A stretch of 23,609 nt of DNA from JBKEDG01 sp047973085 (GCA_047973085.1 JBKEBI010000054.1:1-23609); one strand, 5' to 3'. Positions 8,877 through 17,114 are shown, counted from the stretch's first letter. Translations and numbers: made by a program. The notes: generated from the sequence alone by a model not told the origin.

Positions 8877-9230
8877 ATGGAAAATCATAAAATATTTAAA
8901 ATGAAATTTAACTCAGTATACCCACTATATATAAAAAAGGCAGAAAGAAAAGGTAGAACTAAAGAAGAAGTGAACGAAATTATATTTTGGTTGACTGGTT
9001 ATAATCAGGAGTCCTTAAATAAATTACTAGAATCAAATACTGATTTCGAAACATTCTTTAAAAACGCTCCCAAAATTAATCCAAATATAAAGTTAATTAA
9101 AGGAAAAGTATGTGGCATAAAAGTTGAAGAAATTGAAGATCCACTAATGCAAAAAATTAGATATTTAGATAAATTAATTGATGAACTTGCTAAAGTAAAA
9201 AAAATTGATAAAATTAAAATAATATCATAA
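8877..9230 (+). CDS. DUF2200 family small protein
   Basis: 117 aa. I recognise the family by its conserved blocks: an N-terminal HKIFKMKFNSVYPLYIKKAE, then GRTKEEVNEIIFWLTGY, a middle FFKNAPKINPN, and a C-terminal CGIKVEEIEDPLMQKIRYLD followed by KLIDELAK. The whole length matches a usual DUF2200 protein. It is soluble, with no signal or membrane segment, and strongly basic. The function is not known. It is a single-gene unit, divergent from the peptidase and convergent with the agmatine operon, and nothing in the context points to a role. Confidence 0.85.
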   Translation: MENHKIFKMKFNSVYPLYIKKAERKGRTKEEVNEIIFWLTGYNQESLNKLLESNTDFETFFKNAPKINPNIKLIKGKVCGIKVEEIEDPLMQKIRYLDKLIDELAKVKKIDKIKIIS

Positions 9231-9253
9231 TTTTTTAAAAAAAATTAACAAAT

Positions 9254-9290
9254 AATAGCATGGAAGATAACCCCTTCCATGCTATTGTTT
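9254..9290 (+). terminator. Terminator after the DUF2200 gene (likely bidirectional)
   Basis: A strong 12-base perfect stem, AATAGCATGGAA (9254-9265) with TTCCATGCTATT (9275-9286). The plus-strand tail is short (GTTTAT). On the minus strand the stem is followed by ATTTGTTAATTTTTTTT, so it probably also stops transcription from the convergent agmatine operon. Confidence 0.75.
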
Positions 9291-9325
9291 ATATAAGCTT
9301 ATTTTACAAAATATATTTTATCATT

Positions 9326-9346
9326 AAAAAAAATGATTCTCATTTT
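9326..9346 (-). terminator. Possible weak terminator of the agmatine operon
   Basis: On the minus strand AAAATGA, loop GAA, TCATTTT, then further T residues (complement of 9326-9333). The stem is short and AT-rich, so it is weak; the stronger stem at 9254-9286 may be the main stop. Confidence 0.35.
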
Positions 9347-9400
9347 ACTAAATTATTAATCTAGCATATTGAGATCGGTATCTTATATTTAAACCAAATT

Positions 9401-10330
9401 TTATTTAACTATTTTTGTTCCACTCTCACCTTTTAATGCCTTAGCAGCATTTTCAAGTGAAGCAATTACAGCAACTCTATCAATTTTAGAATTTGCAAAT
9501 TTCATACATGCCTCAACTTTTGGAAGCATTGATCCTGGTGCAAAATGTCCCGCTTCACAAAATTCTTTAGCCTCTTTAACTGTAATAGTTTCTAAATCAA
9601 TCTGATCTGGTTTTCCAAAGTTAATGCTAACTCTATCAACTGCAGTTAAAATAAATAAGTAATCAGCATCAAAAATTTCAGCTGCAAGTTCACTAGCAAA
9701 ATCTTTATCAATTACAGCAGGAACACCATAATATGAATTACCATCCTTATAGACTGGAACTCCTCCTCCTCCACAAGTAATAACAATATTACCTGTATCA
9801 ATAATTGATTTTATAACATTTTTTTCTACAATGTCAATTGGTTTTGGTGAAGGAACTACTCTTCTATAACCTCTTCCTGAATCTTCTTTAATACTAAATC
9901 CTTTTTCATCAGCAAGCTTTTTTGCTGTTTCTTCATCATAAAACGCTCCAACTGGTTTTGTAGGATTTTTAAATGCAGGATCATTTTTATCTACCACTAC
10001 CTGAGTTACAATACTTGCACATCCATTACTAATATTTCTATTTTTTAGTTCTGTTTGAATAGCATTTTGTAAATGAAACCCAATATATCCTTGACTCATA
10101 GCTCCACATTCAGGAAAAGGCATCTCTGGTGTCCCGTGATCACTTGTTGAATAATCCATAGCTAAATTAATCATTCCAACTTGTGGCCCATTTCCATGTG
10201 CAACAATAAGTTCATGGCCTGCTTCCACTAAATCTACTAATGGTTTAGCAGTTGCTCCTACAAGCTCCAACTGCTCCTTTGCACTATTTCCAAGGGCGTT
10301 TCCACCTAGTGCCACTACAATTCTACTCAT
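9401..10330 (-). CDS. arcC: Carbamate kinase of the agmatine deiminase pathway
   Basis: 309 aa, normal for carbamate kinase. It transfers phosphate from carbamoyl phosphate to ADP, giving ATP, CO2 and ammonia: the energy-yielding last step of the pathway encoded here. Visible family features are the start MSRIVVALGGNALG, the nucleotide/phosphate stretch IVAHGNGPQVG, ITCGGGGVPV in the middle and the C-terminal region GHFAPGSMLPKVEACMKF. The ATG follows an AGGAGGTTATT ribosome site. It is the last gene of the minus-strand operon ptcA-aguA-aguD-arcC, 17 bases after the antiporter. In this setting it is the AguC paralogue rather than part of an arginine deiminase operon, since no arcA is present in the window. 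Confidence 0.95.
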   Translation of the reverse strand: MSRIVVALGGNALGNSAKEQLELVGATAKPLVDLVEAGHELIVAHGNGPQVGMINLAMDYSTSDHGTPEMPFPECGAMSQGYIGFHLQNAIQTELKNRNISNGCASIVTQVVVDKNDPAFKNPTKPVGAFYDEETAKKLADEKGFSIKEDSGRGYRRVVPSPKPIDIVEKNVIKSIIDTGNIVITCGGGGVPVYKDGNSYYGVPAVIDKDFASELAAEIFDADYLFILTAVDRVSINFGKPDQIDLETITVKEAKEFCEAGHFAPGSMLPKVEACMKFANSKIDRVAVIASLENAAKALKGESGTKIVK

Positions 10331-10347
10331 AATAACCTCCTATGTTT

Positions 10348-11688
10348 TTATTCTTTATATAAGAATAATCCGATAATTGTTGTAATTGCTGTACCAATTA
10401 TCAATGTCATATGATACAGTATATCAAATTCTCCGGTATAAAACAATAAAAATACACTTATCGCTATAAAGAAAAATCCTAGTATTGCTGAAATATACAA
10501 GCCAATTTCTCCCCCAGGAACTTTATACGGTCGATTAGAAGCATCCATTTTTCTAAGCTTAATTGCTGCTGGAAATAGCCATAAATATGGTAATAAAAAT
10601 ATTACAAAGCTAAACGCAAGTATTGTCCAAAATGCATCATTAGCATCTCCACTTAGAGAAAAGTTGAGTATTATAAGACCTGTTGAAATCACTCCCATTA
10701 ATATATATGATCCATAAGGTGTATTATATTTTTTATGCTTAACTCCTAAAATTTTAGAATTTTTGGAAAAATCGGCTGCATCAAGTACTTCTACACCACC
10801 CATTGACCATGAAATCATATTTGAAACAAGTGTAAATAAAGTCAAAATCATAATCAATTTAAACGCGATTCCTTGAAAACTTCCAAATACAGAAGTTAAT
10901 TCTTCAAGTGCAAACTGAAACCCATTTAAAGGATCAATTTGCTCTGCTGGTATTGCAACAAGTACTCCAAATGTACCCACAATATATAGCACCGCAATAA
11001 TTACACCAGCCATTATTGTCATTTTAGGAATATTCTTTTCTGGTTCTTCAATCTCAGAGGCTATAGAACTAATTAATTCAAATCCAAGCAAGTTATATAC
11101 TATTGCTGAAATAAATGTAAATGTATTCAAATCAAAACTAGGAATGAAATTAGAAAATGAAAAATCATTATTAGCACCATTTTGAATGAAATATAATGTT
11201 CCTAAAAGTCCAAAAATTACTAAAACAGCCACTTTACAAATTGCTGCAACATTTGTTACTGCTACACTAAGCTCAACACCGCGTATTCCAATAAAAACAA
11301 TTACCCAACACATAAATATTGCAATAATACCAGATGCAAACAAGCTCATATTAGGAACAAAAGTGTACCCAAACCATGTACTAAAAGCAATAAAAACAGC
11401 AGGCATCCAAAATGCAACATTTACCCAATAATACCACCCTACTAGTGTAGCTTGTAATTCTCCAAAAGCACGCTTTACCCATACAAATATTCCTCCATCT
11501 TCAGGGTATGCTGCACCAAGTTCTGCATTAATTAAACCATATGGTATAAAGAAGAATATTGCAGTAATTATCCAAATAGTAATACTAGATACTCCCATTG
11601 CAGCAGGAGCAACAAACGTATCTAAAACGATTATTCCACAAACAGTAAAAGTAATCATCTTAAATAAATTTACTTTTTTCTTTCCCAT
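10348..11688 (-). CDS. aguD: Agmatine/putrescine antiporter (APC family)
   Basis: 446 aa, about 12 hydrophobic segments, an APC-superfamily amino acid/polyamine transporter. It starts MGKKKVNLFKMITFTVCG, has the family block FIPYGLINAELGAAYPEDGG after helix 2, and FELISSIASEIEEPEKNIPK between helices 5 and 6. By position it should exchange external agmatine for internal putrescine, the exchange known for AguD; the substrate is inferred from the operon. Its ATG lies one base after the stop of agmatine deiminase, with GGAAGGGGA as the ribosome site inside that gene's end, so the two are coupled. Confidence 0.88.
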   Translation of the reverse strand: MGKKKVNLFKMITFTVCGIIVLDTFVAPAAMGVSSITIWIITAIFFFIPYGLINAELGAAYPEDGGIFVWVKRAFGELQATLVGWYYWVNVAFWMPAVFIAFSTWFGYTFVPNMSLFASGIIAIFMCWVIVFIGIRGVELSVAVTNVAAICKVAVLVIFGLLGTLYFIQNGANNDFSFSNFIPSFDLNTFTFISAIVYNLLGFELISSIASEIEEPEKNIPKMTIMAGVIIAVLYIVGTFGVLVAIPAEQIDPLNGFQFALEELTSVFGSFQGIAFKLIMILTLFTLVSNMISWSMGGVEVLDAADFSKNSKILGVKHKKYNTPYGSYILMGVISTGLIILNFSLSGDANDAFWTILAFSFVIFLLPYLWLFPAAIKLRKMDASNRPYKVPGGEIGLYISAILGFFFIAISVFLLFYTGEFDILYHMTLIIGTAITTIIGLFLYKE

Positions 11689-11689
11689 A

Positions 11690-12799
11690 CTATTTTCCCC
11701 TTCCTAATGGTTGTTGTTGTGTGATGCAATGAATATTTCCTCCACCTAAAATTATCTCCCTTGCATATATACCTTCAATAATATAAGTTGGAAATATTTT
11801 TTGTAGTGTATCAATAGCATTCTTATCATATTTACTATCATTAAATAACGGTAATATAATTGCCCCATTAGCAATATAAAAATTAGCATACGAAGCTGCT
11901 TGACGATCTCCAACTTCACGCGGTAATGTACCACCTACCCTATCTACTCCTAAACTTTCTTCTTCAGTAATTAAAATCTCACTTGGAATATGTAATTTAT
12001 GAATTTTAAGCTTTCTTCCTTTAGCATCTACTTGTGATTCTAAATAATCAAGTGATGCTTTGCTCATTGAATATTGTGGGTCTGTTTCATCATCACACCA
12101 CGCAAGAACAAGTTCTCCAGGAGCACAATAATGAACTATATTATCTACATGCTCGTTTGTTTCGTCTAAATATATTCCATAAGGTAACCATAAAACTTTT
12201 TCAACATTTAAATATTCTTTTAAAATATTTTCTATTTCTTCCTTATTCAAATCAGGATTTCTACTTTCATCAAGTAAACAGGTTTGTGTTACAATTGCAG
12301 TTCCTTCTCCATCAACATGAATCGAACCACCTTCTAAAACAAAACTACTTAAGGAATAGTAATCTTTATTTTCAATACCACAAACTTTTTTCGCAATTTT
12401 ATCATCTTGATTCCAAGGAAAATAAAGACCATCTACAAGTCCTCCCCATGCATTAAATCTCCAATCAATTCCTCTAACATCTCCAAAATCATTAACTACA
12501 AATGTTGGCCCAACATCTCTCATCCATGAGTCATCACTGCTCATTTCAACAACTCTAACATTAGCTGGTAGCATATCAACAGCATTATCATACTGCAACT
12601 TTGAAACACACATTGTAACTTTTTCATATTTTGAAATAACTTTGGCTACTTCAGCAAATGCTGCTTGAGCAGGTTTTGCTCCATTTCGCCAATTATCAGT
12701 GCGTTCTGGCCAAATCATCCAGCATCCTTCATGCTCTTCAAATTCTCCAGGCATTCTGTATCCATCTTTTTGGGGTGTTGATTCTATTTTTTTTGACAT
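11690..12799 (-). CDS. aguA: Agmatine deiminase
   Basis: Hydrolyses agmatine to N-carbamoylputrescine and ammonia (guanidino-modifying enzyme superfamily). The catalytic cysteine is in the terminal GGGNIHCITQQQP, at about residue 358. Other active-site blocks are EEHEGCWMIWPERTDNWR near the N-terminus, DDSWMRDVGPTFV, FNAWGG, LEGGSIHVDGEGT and NEHVDNIVHYC. The chosen ATG (12797-12799; 369 aa) has AGGTGG at 12805-12810, five bases upstream; a GTG three codons earlier would overlap that ribosome site and is rejected. It follows ptcA by about ten bases and is second in the operon. Its product is the substrate of the first gene's enzyme. Confidence 0.96.
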   Translation of the reverse strand: MSKKIESTPQKDGYRMPGEFEEHEGCWMIWPERTDNWRNGAKPAQAAFAEVAKVISKYEKVTMCVSKLQYDNAVDMLPANVRVVEMSSDDSWMRDVGPTFVVNDFGDVRGIDWRFNAWGGLVDGLYFPWNQDDKIAKKVCGIENKDYYSLSSFVLEGGSIHVDGEGTAIVTQTCLLDESRNPDLNKEEIENILKEYLNVEKVLWLPYGIYLDETNEHVDNIVHYCAPGELVLAWCDDETDPQYSMSKASLDYLESQVDAKGRKLKIHKLHIPSEILITEEESLGVDRVGGTLPREVGDRQAASYANFYIANGAIILPLFNDSKYDKNAIDTLQKIFPTYIIEGIYAREIILGGGNIHCITQQQPLGRGK

Positions 12800-12808
12800 A
12801 TTAACCAC

Positions 12809-13855
12809 CTATAATTTTTCTAGAAATTTACAAATTTTATCCTCATGTTCTTTAATTACTTCTTCACTTGGATTTTTAACAAATTTATGTGTAAAATAAA
12901 CTAAAATCGCCATTTGTGCAGTCAATCTATTTTCTGCCTCATCAAAAGCTACACTATAATCACTTTCAAGAGCCTCACGTGTAACTTCTTCCTTATCATT
13001 TGCAGGCAAAAAGTGGAGTAATATTACACCCGGCTTTGCTGCTTCAAGTAATTTTTCTGTAATTACATAATCTGGCATAAATGCAGCAAGTCTTTCCTTT
13101 TTTTCATCCATTTGAGTTACCCAATAAAATGAATCTCCATATACAACATCACATTCACTAATTTTCCCTACATCATCAGTGATTTCATAACTTGCACCAC
13201 TCTCAAGACAAAAACCATCTGCTAAATCTAACCATTCCTGCTCTAAATGATATTTTTGGGGACCAATTTGTTTAAAATTGATTCCATACTTGCAACAAGT
13301 AAGTAAAAGTGACCTACAGACATCTGTCGCATCTCCCATAAATGCTAAAGTTTTTTCGCTTAGTTCTTCACCTTTAGGTAAGTGCTCTTTAATTGTAAAT
13401 AAATCAGCTAACATTTGTGTTGGATGATACCTTGTATCAAGTCCATTTATTACTGGAACTGTTGACATTTTGGTTAATGCCTCAACTATTTCAGGGTCAT
13501 TAGTTCTTGCCATGATAATATCACACATTCTAGATAACACCCTAGCAGTATCGTCAATTGATTCTTTAGCTCCTAAATGAATATCTCGTGGAGATAAAAA
13601 CAAAGCATGTCCTCCTAATAATGTTGCTGCCACCTCAAATGATACACGGGTCCTAGTTGATCCAGCTTCAAAAATCATTCCACAAGACATATTTTTAAAT
13701 AATTGAGGAATGGCATTATCTCTTCTGGCATTTTTAAGCATTGACATTAATTCCATCATATCATCACACTCTTGCTTTGAAAAGTCTTTCATACTAATCA
13801 TATGTTTTAAGTCTTTTTTGTTTAAATCTGTCGCACTTGAACTTGGTAATTTCAT
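12809..13855 (-). CDS. ptcA: Putrescine carbamoyltransferase
   Basis: 348 aa. It phosphorolyses N-carbamoylputrescine to putrescine and carbamoyl phosphate. The carbamoyl-phosphate loop STRTR is at 66-70. The block YGDSFYWV (239-246) is the signature that separates putrescine from ornithine carbamoyltransferases, and the C-terminal extension (to ICKFLEKL) also fits PTC. One oddity: the usual HCLP motif of the transcarbamylase family reads HFLP here (281-284), so the cysteine is replaced by phenylalanine. It is the first gene of the agmatine operon, behind a consensus promoter and a leader of roughly 95 bases. The start ATG is preceded by AAAAGGGGTC. Confidence 0.93.
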   Translation of the reverse strand: MKLPSSSATDLNKKDLKHMISMKDFSKQECDDMMELMSMLKNARRDNAIPQLFKNMSCGMIFEAGSTRTRVSFEVAATLLGGHALFLSPRDIHLGAKESIDDTARVLSRMCDIIMARTNDPEIVEALTKMSTVPVINGLDTRYHPTQMLADLFTIKEHLPKGEELSEKTLAFMGDATDVCRSLLLTCCKYGINFKQIGPQKYHLEQEWLDLADGFCLESGASYEITDDVGKISECDVVYGDSFYWVTQMDEKKERLAAFMPDYVITEKLLEAAKPGVILLHFLPANDKEEVTREALESDYSVAFDEAENRLTAQMAILVYFTHKFVKNPSEEVIKEHEDKICKFLEKL

Positions 13856-13900
13856 AATTAATGACCCCTTTTCTTTCTATACATACGTTAAAATAAATTT

Positions 13901-13920
13901 TACTATTGTTATTAATAGTA
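13901..13920. repeat. Inverted repeat in the ptcA leader, possible regulator site
   Basis: TACTATT (13901-13907) and AATAGTA (13914-13920) form a seven-base inverted repeat in the untranslated leader of ptcA. The sequence ATTAATAGTA (13911-13920) recurs in inverted form as TACTATTAAT at 14024-14033, on the other side of the promoter. These may be binding sites for the divergent Lrp/AsnC-type protein, but in such AT-rich DNA chance is a real alternative. Confidence 0.35.
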
Positions 13921-13957
13921 TCAGCCAATTATTCTATTTCTAATTTATCTTTATTTC

Positions 13958-13986
13958 ATTATATATAATTATACATATATTGTCAA
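13958..13986 (-). promoter_or_regulatory. Promoter of the agmatine operon
   Basis: On the minus strand TTGACA (complement of 13981-13986), a 17-base spacer and TATAAT (complement of 13958-13963): both boxes are perfect. Such a strong core promoter implies repression or another control in the cell; the only regulator encoded beside it is the divergent Lrp/AsnC-type protein. Confidence 0.88.
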
Positions 13987-14055
13987 TATAATATCTGATT
14001 ATGTACATTATAATATTATATATTACTATTAATTTGTCTGTTTATGTAATTATTA

Positions 14056-14084
14056 TTGTAATGAATGTCATTATATGATATACT
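14056..14084 (+). promoter_or_regulatory. Promoter of the Lrp/AsnC-type regulator gene
   Basis: TTGTAA (14056-14061), a 17-base spacer and TATACT (14079-14084), with an extended TG (TGATATACT). It is divergent from the ptcA promoter, with the two -35 boxes about 70 bases apart. That spacing would let one regulator act on both. Confidence 0.7.
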
Positions 14085-14116
14085 AAAATCAAATTTGATA
14101 CAAGAGGAGGTCATTT

Positions 14117-14584
14117 ATGGATAAAACAAATTATTATATAGTAAAAGAATTAGCTAAAAATGCAAGAAAATCTGCAGCAGATATTGCTAAAGAACTTAAT
14201 ATCAATGAACGAACTGTAAGCAGAAGAATTACAAAACTGATTGAAGATAAAGTAATACATACTACTACTATTGTAGATCCTGCTATTTTTGGATACAACT
14301 CAATTGCAGACATCAATCTAAAAGTTGAGGAAGAGTATTATGAATCATTCATTGAAGAATCTATAAATAATCCTAATGTTTGCTATATTGCAACAGGCTG
14401 GGGAGAAGCAAACCTTTCAATTGAAACAATATTTAAAGATAATAATAAAATGTATGAATTTATTAATAATACTCTAAAGCATAAAGAAGGAGTTAAAGTT
14501 GTAAACTTCTTTATTATTCCAAAAGTAATATATAATATTAACCAGTGGTTACCTACTGAAGAAGATTTTATTGAAAAAAATTAA
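14117..14584 (+). CDS. Lrp/AsnC family transcriptional regulator
   Basis: 155 aa, the usual size. The N-terminal winged helix-turn-helix (about residues 5-50) contains SAADIAKELNINERTVSRRI, with the recognition helix in the second half. The C-terminal half is an RAM/AsnC ligand-binding domain with the beta-strand blocks ADINLKVEEEYYESFIEE, VCYIATGWGEANLSIE and EGVKVVNFFIIPKVIY. AGGAGG (14105-14110) lies six bases before the ATG. It is divergent from the agmatine operon, which makes it the best local candidate to control that operon, possibly with an amino acid or polyamine ligand. Known agmatine operons in lactic acid bacteria use a LuxR-type AguR instead. The downstream neighbour, ornithine racemase, is convergent. 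Confidence 0.9.
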   Translation: MDKTNYYIVKELAKNARKSAADIAKELNINERTVSRRITKLIEDKVIHTTTIVDPAIFGYNSIADINLKVEEEYYESFIEESINNPNVCYIATGWGEANLSIETIFKDNNKMYEFINNTLKHKEGVKVVNFFIIPKVIYNINQWLPTEEDFIEKN

Positions 14585-14594
14585 TCACCTTCAA

Positions 14595-14623
14595 AAAAGA
14601 GCTAATTTAAATATAGCTCTTTT
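14595..14623. terminator. Bidirectional terminator between the regulator and ornithine racemase genes
   Basis: A ten-base stem, AAAAGAGCTA (14595-14604) with TAGCTCTTTT (14614-14623), and a nine-base loop. T-rich flanks serve both strands. It sits between two convergent genes. Confidence 0.85.
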
Positions 14624-14630
14624 ACAATTT

Positions 14631-15683
14631 CTATTTGATTTTATATTCTTTATTAACATATTTAGAAGTCATTACCTTCAAACAACCAGGATATGTTATA
14701 TTAAAACTTACAATGTCTCCAAGTTTATAAGTATTTGGAACTTGCAAAACTATATGGTCAGAAGAACTACCCAAAATCTCAACACTAGGATCATTTGGTA
14801 TCATTTCTTCAATATCAATATCTTGTCTTCCAATTGCAATAATAGCACGAATAATTTCTCCTTTATCTTCAAACTGAACCTCTTTACCAAAAGCATTTAA
14901 ACAACTTTTTCCAATTGGTATTGAAGGTTTTTTCTTAAGCTCAACTATTTGTGCTTTAAGCTTAAATGGATTGTGATGATACCCTTCTATAGCAGCATCA
15001 TTTAACCCAATACCAAGAAATATTGCTGAACCTACTCTTAAATGATTAATACAGCTAGGCATTGAATCTAAAAGATGTAGGCAATTACTTGAGCCTGCAC
15101 TCACCACTTTTAAATTAATTTCATATCTATCTTCAATTACACTTTTTCTTCTACAAAGTTCTGATAAATTTTCATCTGTGGGCATTATACCACCATAACA
15201 TGCCCAATTTGTACCTATTCCAATTAAATTAACGTTATCTAATTCTAAAATTTTTTCTACAGTCATGTACAATTCTTCTTCATAAAAACATCCTTCACGA
15301 AGATCACCTAAATCAGTCATTAGAATTAAGTTGAAAATTTTATTTTGCTCTACTGCATATTTTGAAATTTTCAAAGCAGTATCTACTTCTGAAATCAAAG
15401 AACAATCACAAAATTTAACTACATCACAAAGTTCACTTTCCATAGGGATTCTAATTAAAAGTTTTGTAACATCTAAATGGTTAATAGCTTTCAAATTTTC
15501 TAGCCTAGAGTCTCCTATTTCAACTACACCAGCTGAAACAATATTTTCCATAATTGTAACATCTCCACTAATTACTTTAGTAACAGCAGCTATATTAATT
15601 CCATATTTAGATGTCTGTTTAATTACTTTTATTACATTATCACTAATTTTATTTAAGTCTATTTCAACACATGGATACTTCAT
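14631..15683 (-). CDS. orr: Ornithine racemase (alanine-racemase fold, PLP enzyme)
   Basis: 350 aa, with an N-terminal TIM-barrel of the alanine racemase type. The PLP lysine is K36 in IAAVTKVISG. Blocks that match ornithine racemase rather than alanine racemase are VEIGDSRLENLKAI, TDLGDLREGCF (about 125-135) and SAGSSNCLHLL. It interconverts L- and D-ornithine, feeding D-ornithine into oxidative ornithine degradation in Stickland fermenters. The ornithine aminomutase genes are not in the window. The start ATG has GGGAGGT upstream. It is monocistronic, convergent with the Lrp-type regulator and separated from the Grd operon by that operon's terminator. Assignment to ornithine over another amino acid is from sequence pattern and context. 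Confidence 0.82.
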   Translation of the reverse strand: MKYPCVEIDLNKISDNVIKVIKQTSKYGINIAAVTKVISGDVTIMENIVSAGVVEIGDSRLENLKAINHLDVTKLLIRIPMESELCDVVKFCDCSLISEVDTALKISKYAVEQNKIFNLILMTDLGDLREGCFYEEELYMTVEKILELDNVNLIGIGTNWACYGGIMPTDENLSELCRRKSVIEDRYEINLKVVSAGSSNCLHLLDSMPSCINHLRVGSAIFLGIGLNDAAIEGYHHNPFKLKAQIVELKKKPSIPIGKSCLNAFGKEVQFEDKGEIIRAIIAIGRQDIDIEEMIPNDPSVEILGSSSDHIVLQVPNTYKLGDIVSFNITYPGCLKVMTSKYVNKEYKIK

Positions 15684-15706
15684 AATTTACCTCCCAATTT
15701 TAATTA

Positions 15707-15735
15707 ACTTTATCATTAATAAGAAATAAAATCAA
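15707..15735 (-). promoter_or_regulatory. Possible orr promoter
   Basis: On the minus strand TTGATT, a 17-base spacer and TAAAGT, with TGA just before the -10 (extended -10). The match is moderate. It lies downstream of the Grd operon terminator, as expected for a separate transcript. Confidence 0.45.
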
Positions 15736-15775
15736 TAGTGAAATTAAAAATATAGTCTAAAACAATTTTTCTAAC

Positions 15776-15806
15776 AAAAAAACAGCTAAGATTAATTAGC
15801 TGTTTT
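15776..15806 (-). terminator. Terminator of the Grd operon
   Basis: On the minus strand AACAGCTAA, a six-base loop, TTAGCTGTT and then a run of T (complement of 15776-15782). It lies just after the grdB stop at 15813. Confidence 0.88.
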
Positions 15807-15812
15807 CACGTA

Positions 15813-17096
15813 TTATTCAAATACTGTTTGCTCTTCAACTTCTACAGTTAAAGCATGTAACGCCTTTTCAACAATTGAACGACGTAATTTTTTCTCATCC
15901 TCTGCACTTAATGCTGGATTACCAAATGGATGAGGTATTGCAATTGCAGGAACAATTCTATTAGCTCCTACTGTTAGTGAAATAGGGACAACTGTACAAA
16001 CATGTACTACTGGAATACCAGTTCTTTCAATCTCTTTTACCATCGTTGCACCGCAACGTGTACAAGTACCTCAGGTAGAAGTTAAAATAACTGCATCAAC
16101 CTTGTCATCTATTAAAAATTGTGCAAATTCTTTTGCAAAAGCAGCAGAATTTTTTGTCGAAGTTCCATTACCTGTTGTAGTGTAATAGTATGGATGAAGT
16201 GATCCAATTTTTCCTTCACTTAATAAATCCTTTAATACATCTACAGGAACAACACGATCAGGACGTTCATTAGCATATACAGGATCATAACCACCATGAG
16301 CAGTTTCTCCCATATCTTCTAACTCATACTTACCGTATTTTGAAGCTGATGAAGATTCAATTCGATCAGGATTTCCACTTGGAACCATTCCACCAGATGT
16401 AACTAAAGCAATTCTTGCTTTACTCATATCTTTAATAGCAGCACCTGGTTCTACATTATCAAACACAGGCATAGGGTATTCTGTTGTAAATTCGTTTCCT
16501 TGTAATTTATTTACAAGCATTTCAACAGCACGCTCTGCTCCTGGCTTATCTGTAAAGTAATTTACACGAGCTCCTTGTGCAAAATATCCTTCTTCTTCTG
16601 GAGTTCCAATAGCTTCTCCATTTAAAACTTTAAGTGCAAATGCGCTCATAGCAGGAACTGCTTTTCTCATCGCTGCAGCACTATCTCCAGTAGCAATGAT
16701 ATGAACATCTTTTCTAAACATATCAACACCTGGATTTTCTTCGTACATACCAGTTAATACTGGAATGTTTAATTCTTCTTTAATCATTGCAGCCACAGTA
16801 GCACAAGCAGTACCATAACGCCCTGCATTGAATGCTGGACCTGCAATAAACATATCTGGATTTTGGCTCTTAACCATTTCTAATATTTCTTTTTTTGCAT
16901 CTTCTAAATTTTCGTTAAAGTATGAATCACCACAAACAATTGTTGCAACGATTTCTCCAGCATCACCTAATGCACCATTAAGTGCGGCACCTGGACCAAC
17001 TACTCCTTCACGAAGTTCTGCAGGAATGTGTGCTTGTTCTTCTCCACCAATACCTGCAAAAAATTGATTCACATAATGAACAACTCTTTTACTCAT
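15813..17096 (-). CDS. grdB: Selenoprotein, GrdB-type subunit of glycine/sarcosine/betaine reductase component B
   Basis: One 427-aa gene with an in-frame UGA (16071-16073) that I read as selenocysteine at residue 342. The reading frame continues as GTCTRCGATMVKEIERTGIP, the exact context of the UGTCTR redox centre in this family, and the following 85 residues are well conserved. The protein begins VVHYVNQFFAGIGGEEQAH and contains FIAGPAFNAGRYG and ESSSASKYGKYE, all typical of GrdB/GrdF/GrdH. With the pyruvoyl subunit from the gene just upstream it binds and deaminates the substrate, passing a carboxymethyl group to the selenium of GrdA. The ATG has AAAGGAG eight bases upstream. Which substrate (glycine, sarcosine or betaine) cannot be settled by eye. 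Split annotation into two genes would be wrong. Confidence 0.93.
16045..16073 (-). promoter_or_regulatory. Selenocysteine UGA with bacterial SECIS-like hairpin
   Basis: On the minus strand, the UGA is followed after 12 bases by a six-base stem, CGTTGC and GCAACG, closed by the loop GGT (apical stem about 16044-16058). A short stem-loop with a GU-containing loop at this distance is what SelB recognises in bacterial selenoprotein mRNAs. The Sec machinery genes (selA, selB, tRNA-Sec) are not in the window. Confidence 0.8.
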
Positions 17097-17114
17097 TTGT
17101 TTTGCTCCTTTCTA

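Noticed and set aside
9330..9346. AAAATGATTCTCATTTT looks like half of a Fur-box palindrome.
   Set aside because: It lies between two convergent genes with no promoter nearby, and it forms a short hairpin with a T run on the minus strand, so a weak terminator explains it better.
9366..9390. Short hairpin with loop CGGT downstream of arcC.
   Set aside because: Only about six pairs including a wobble and no T run; not enough for a terminator or a site.
12034..12456. A 140-aa open frame on the plus strand.
   Set aside because: It runs antisense inside agmatine deiminase, whose protein is clearly real; no ribosome site, low-complexity composition.
15331..15729. A 132-aa open frame on the plus strand.
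   Set aside because: Antisense to the conserved ornithine racemase, with no promoter or ribosome site.
15813..16043. A separate 76-aa gene downstream of grdB.
   Set aside because: It is the C-terminal part of the selenoprotein after the in-frame UGA, not an independent gene; the Met has no ribosome site.
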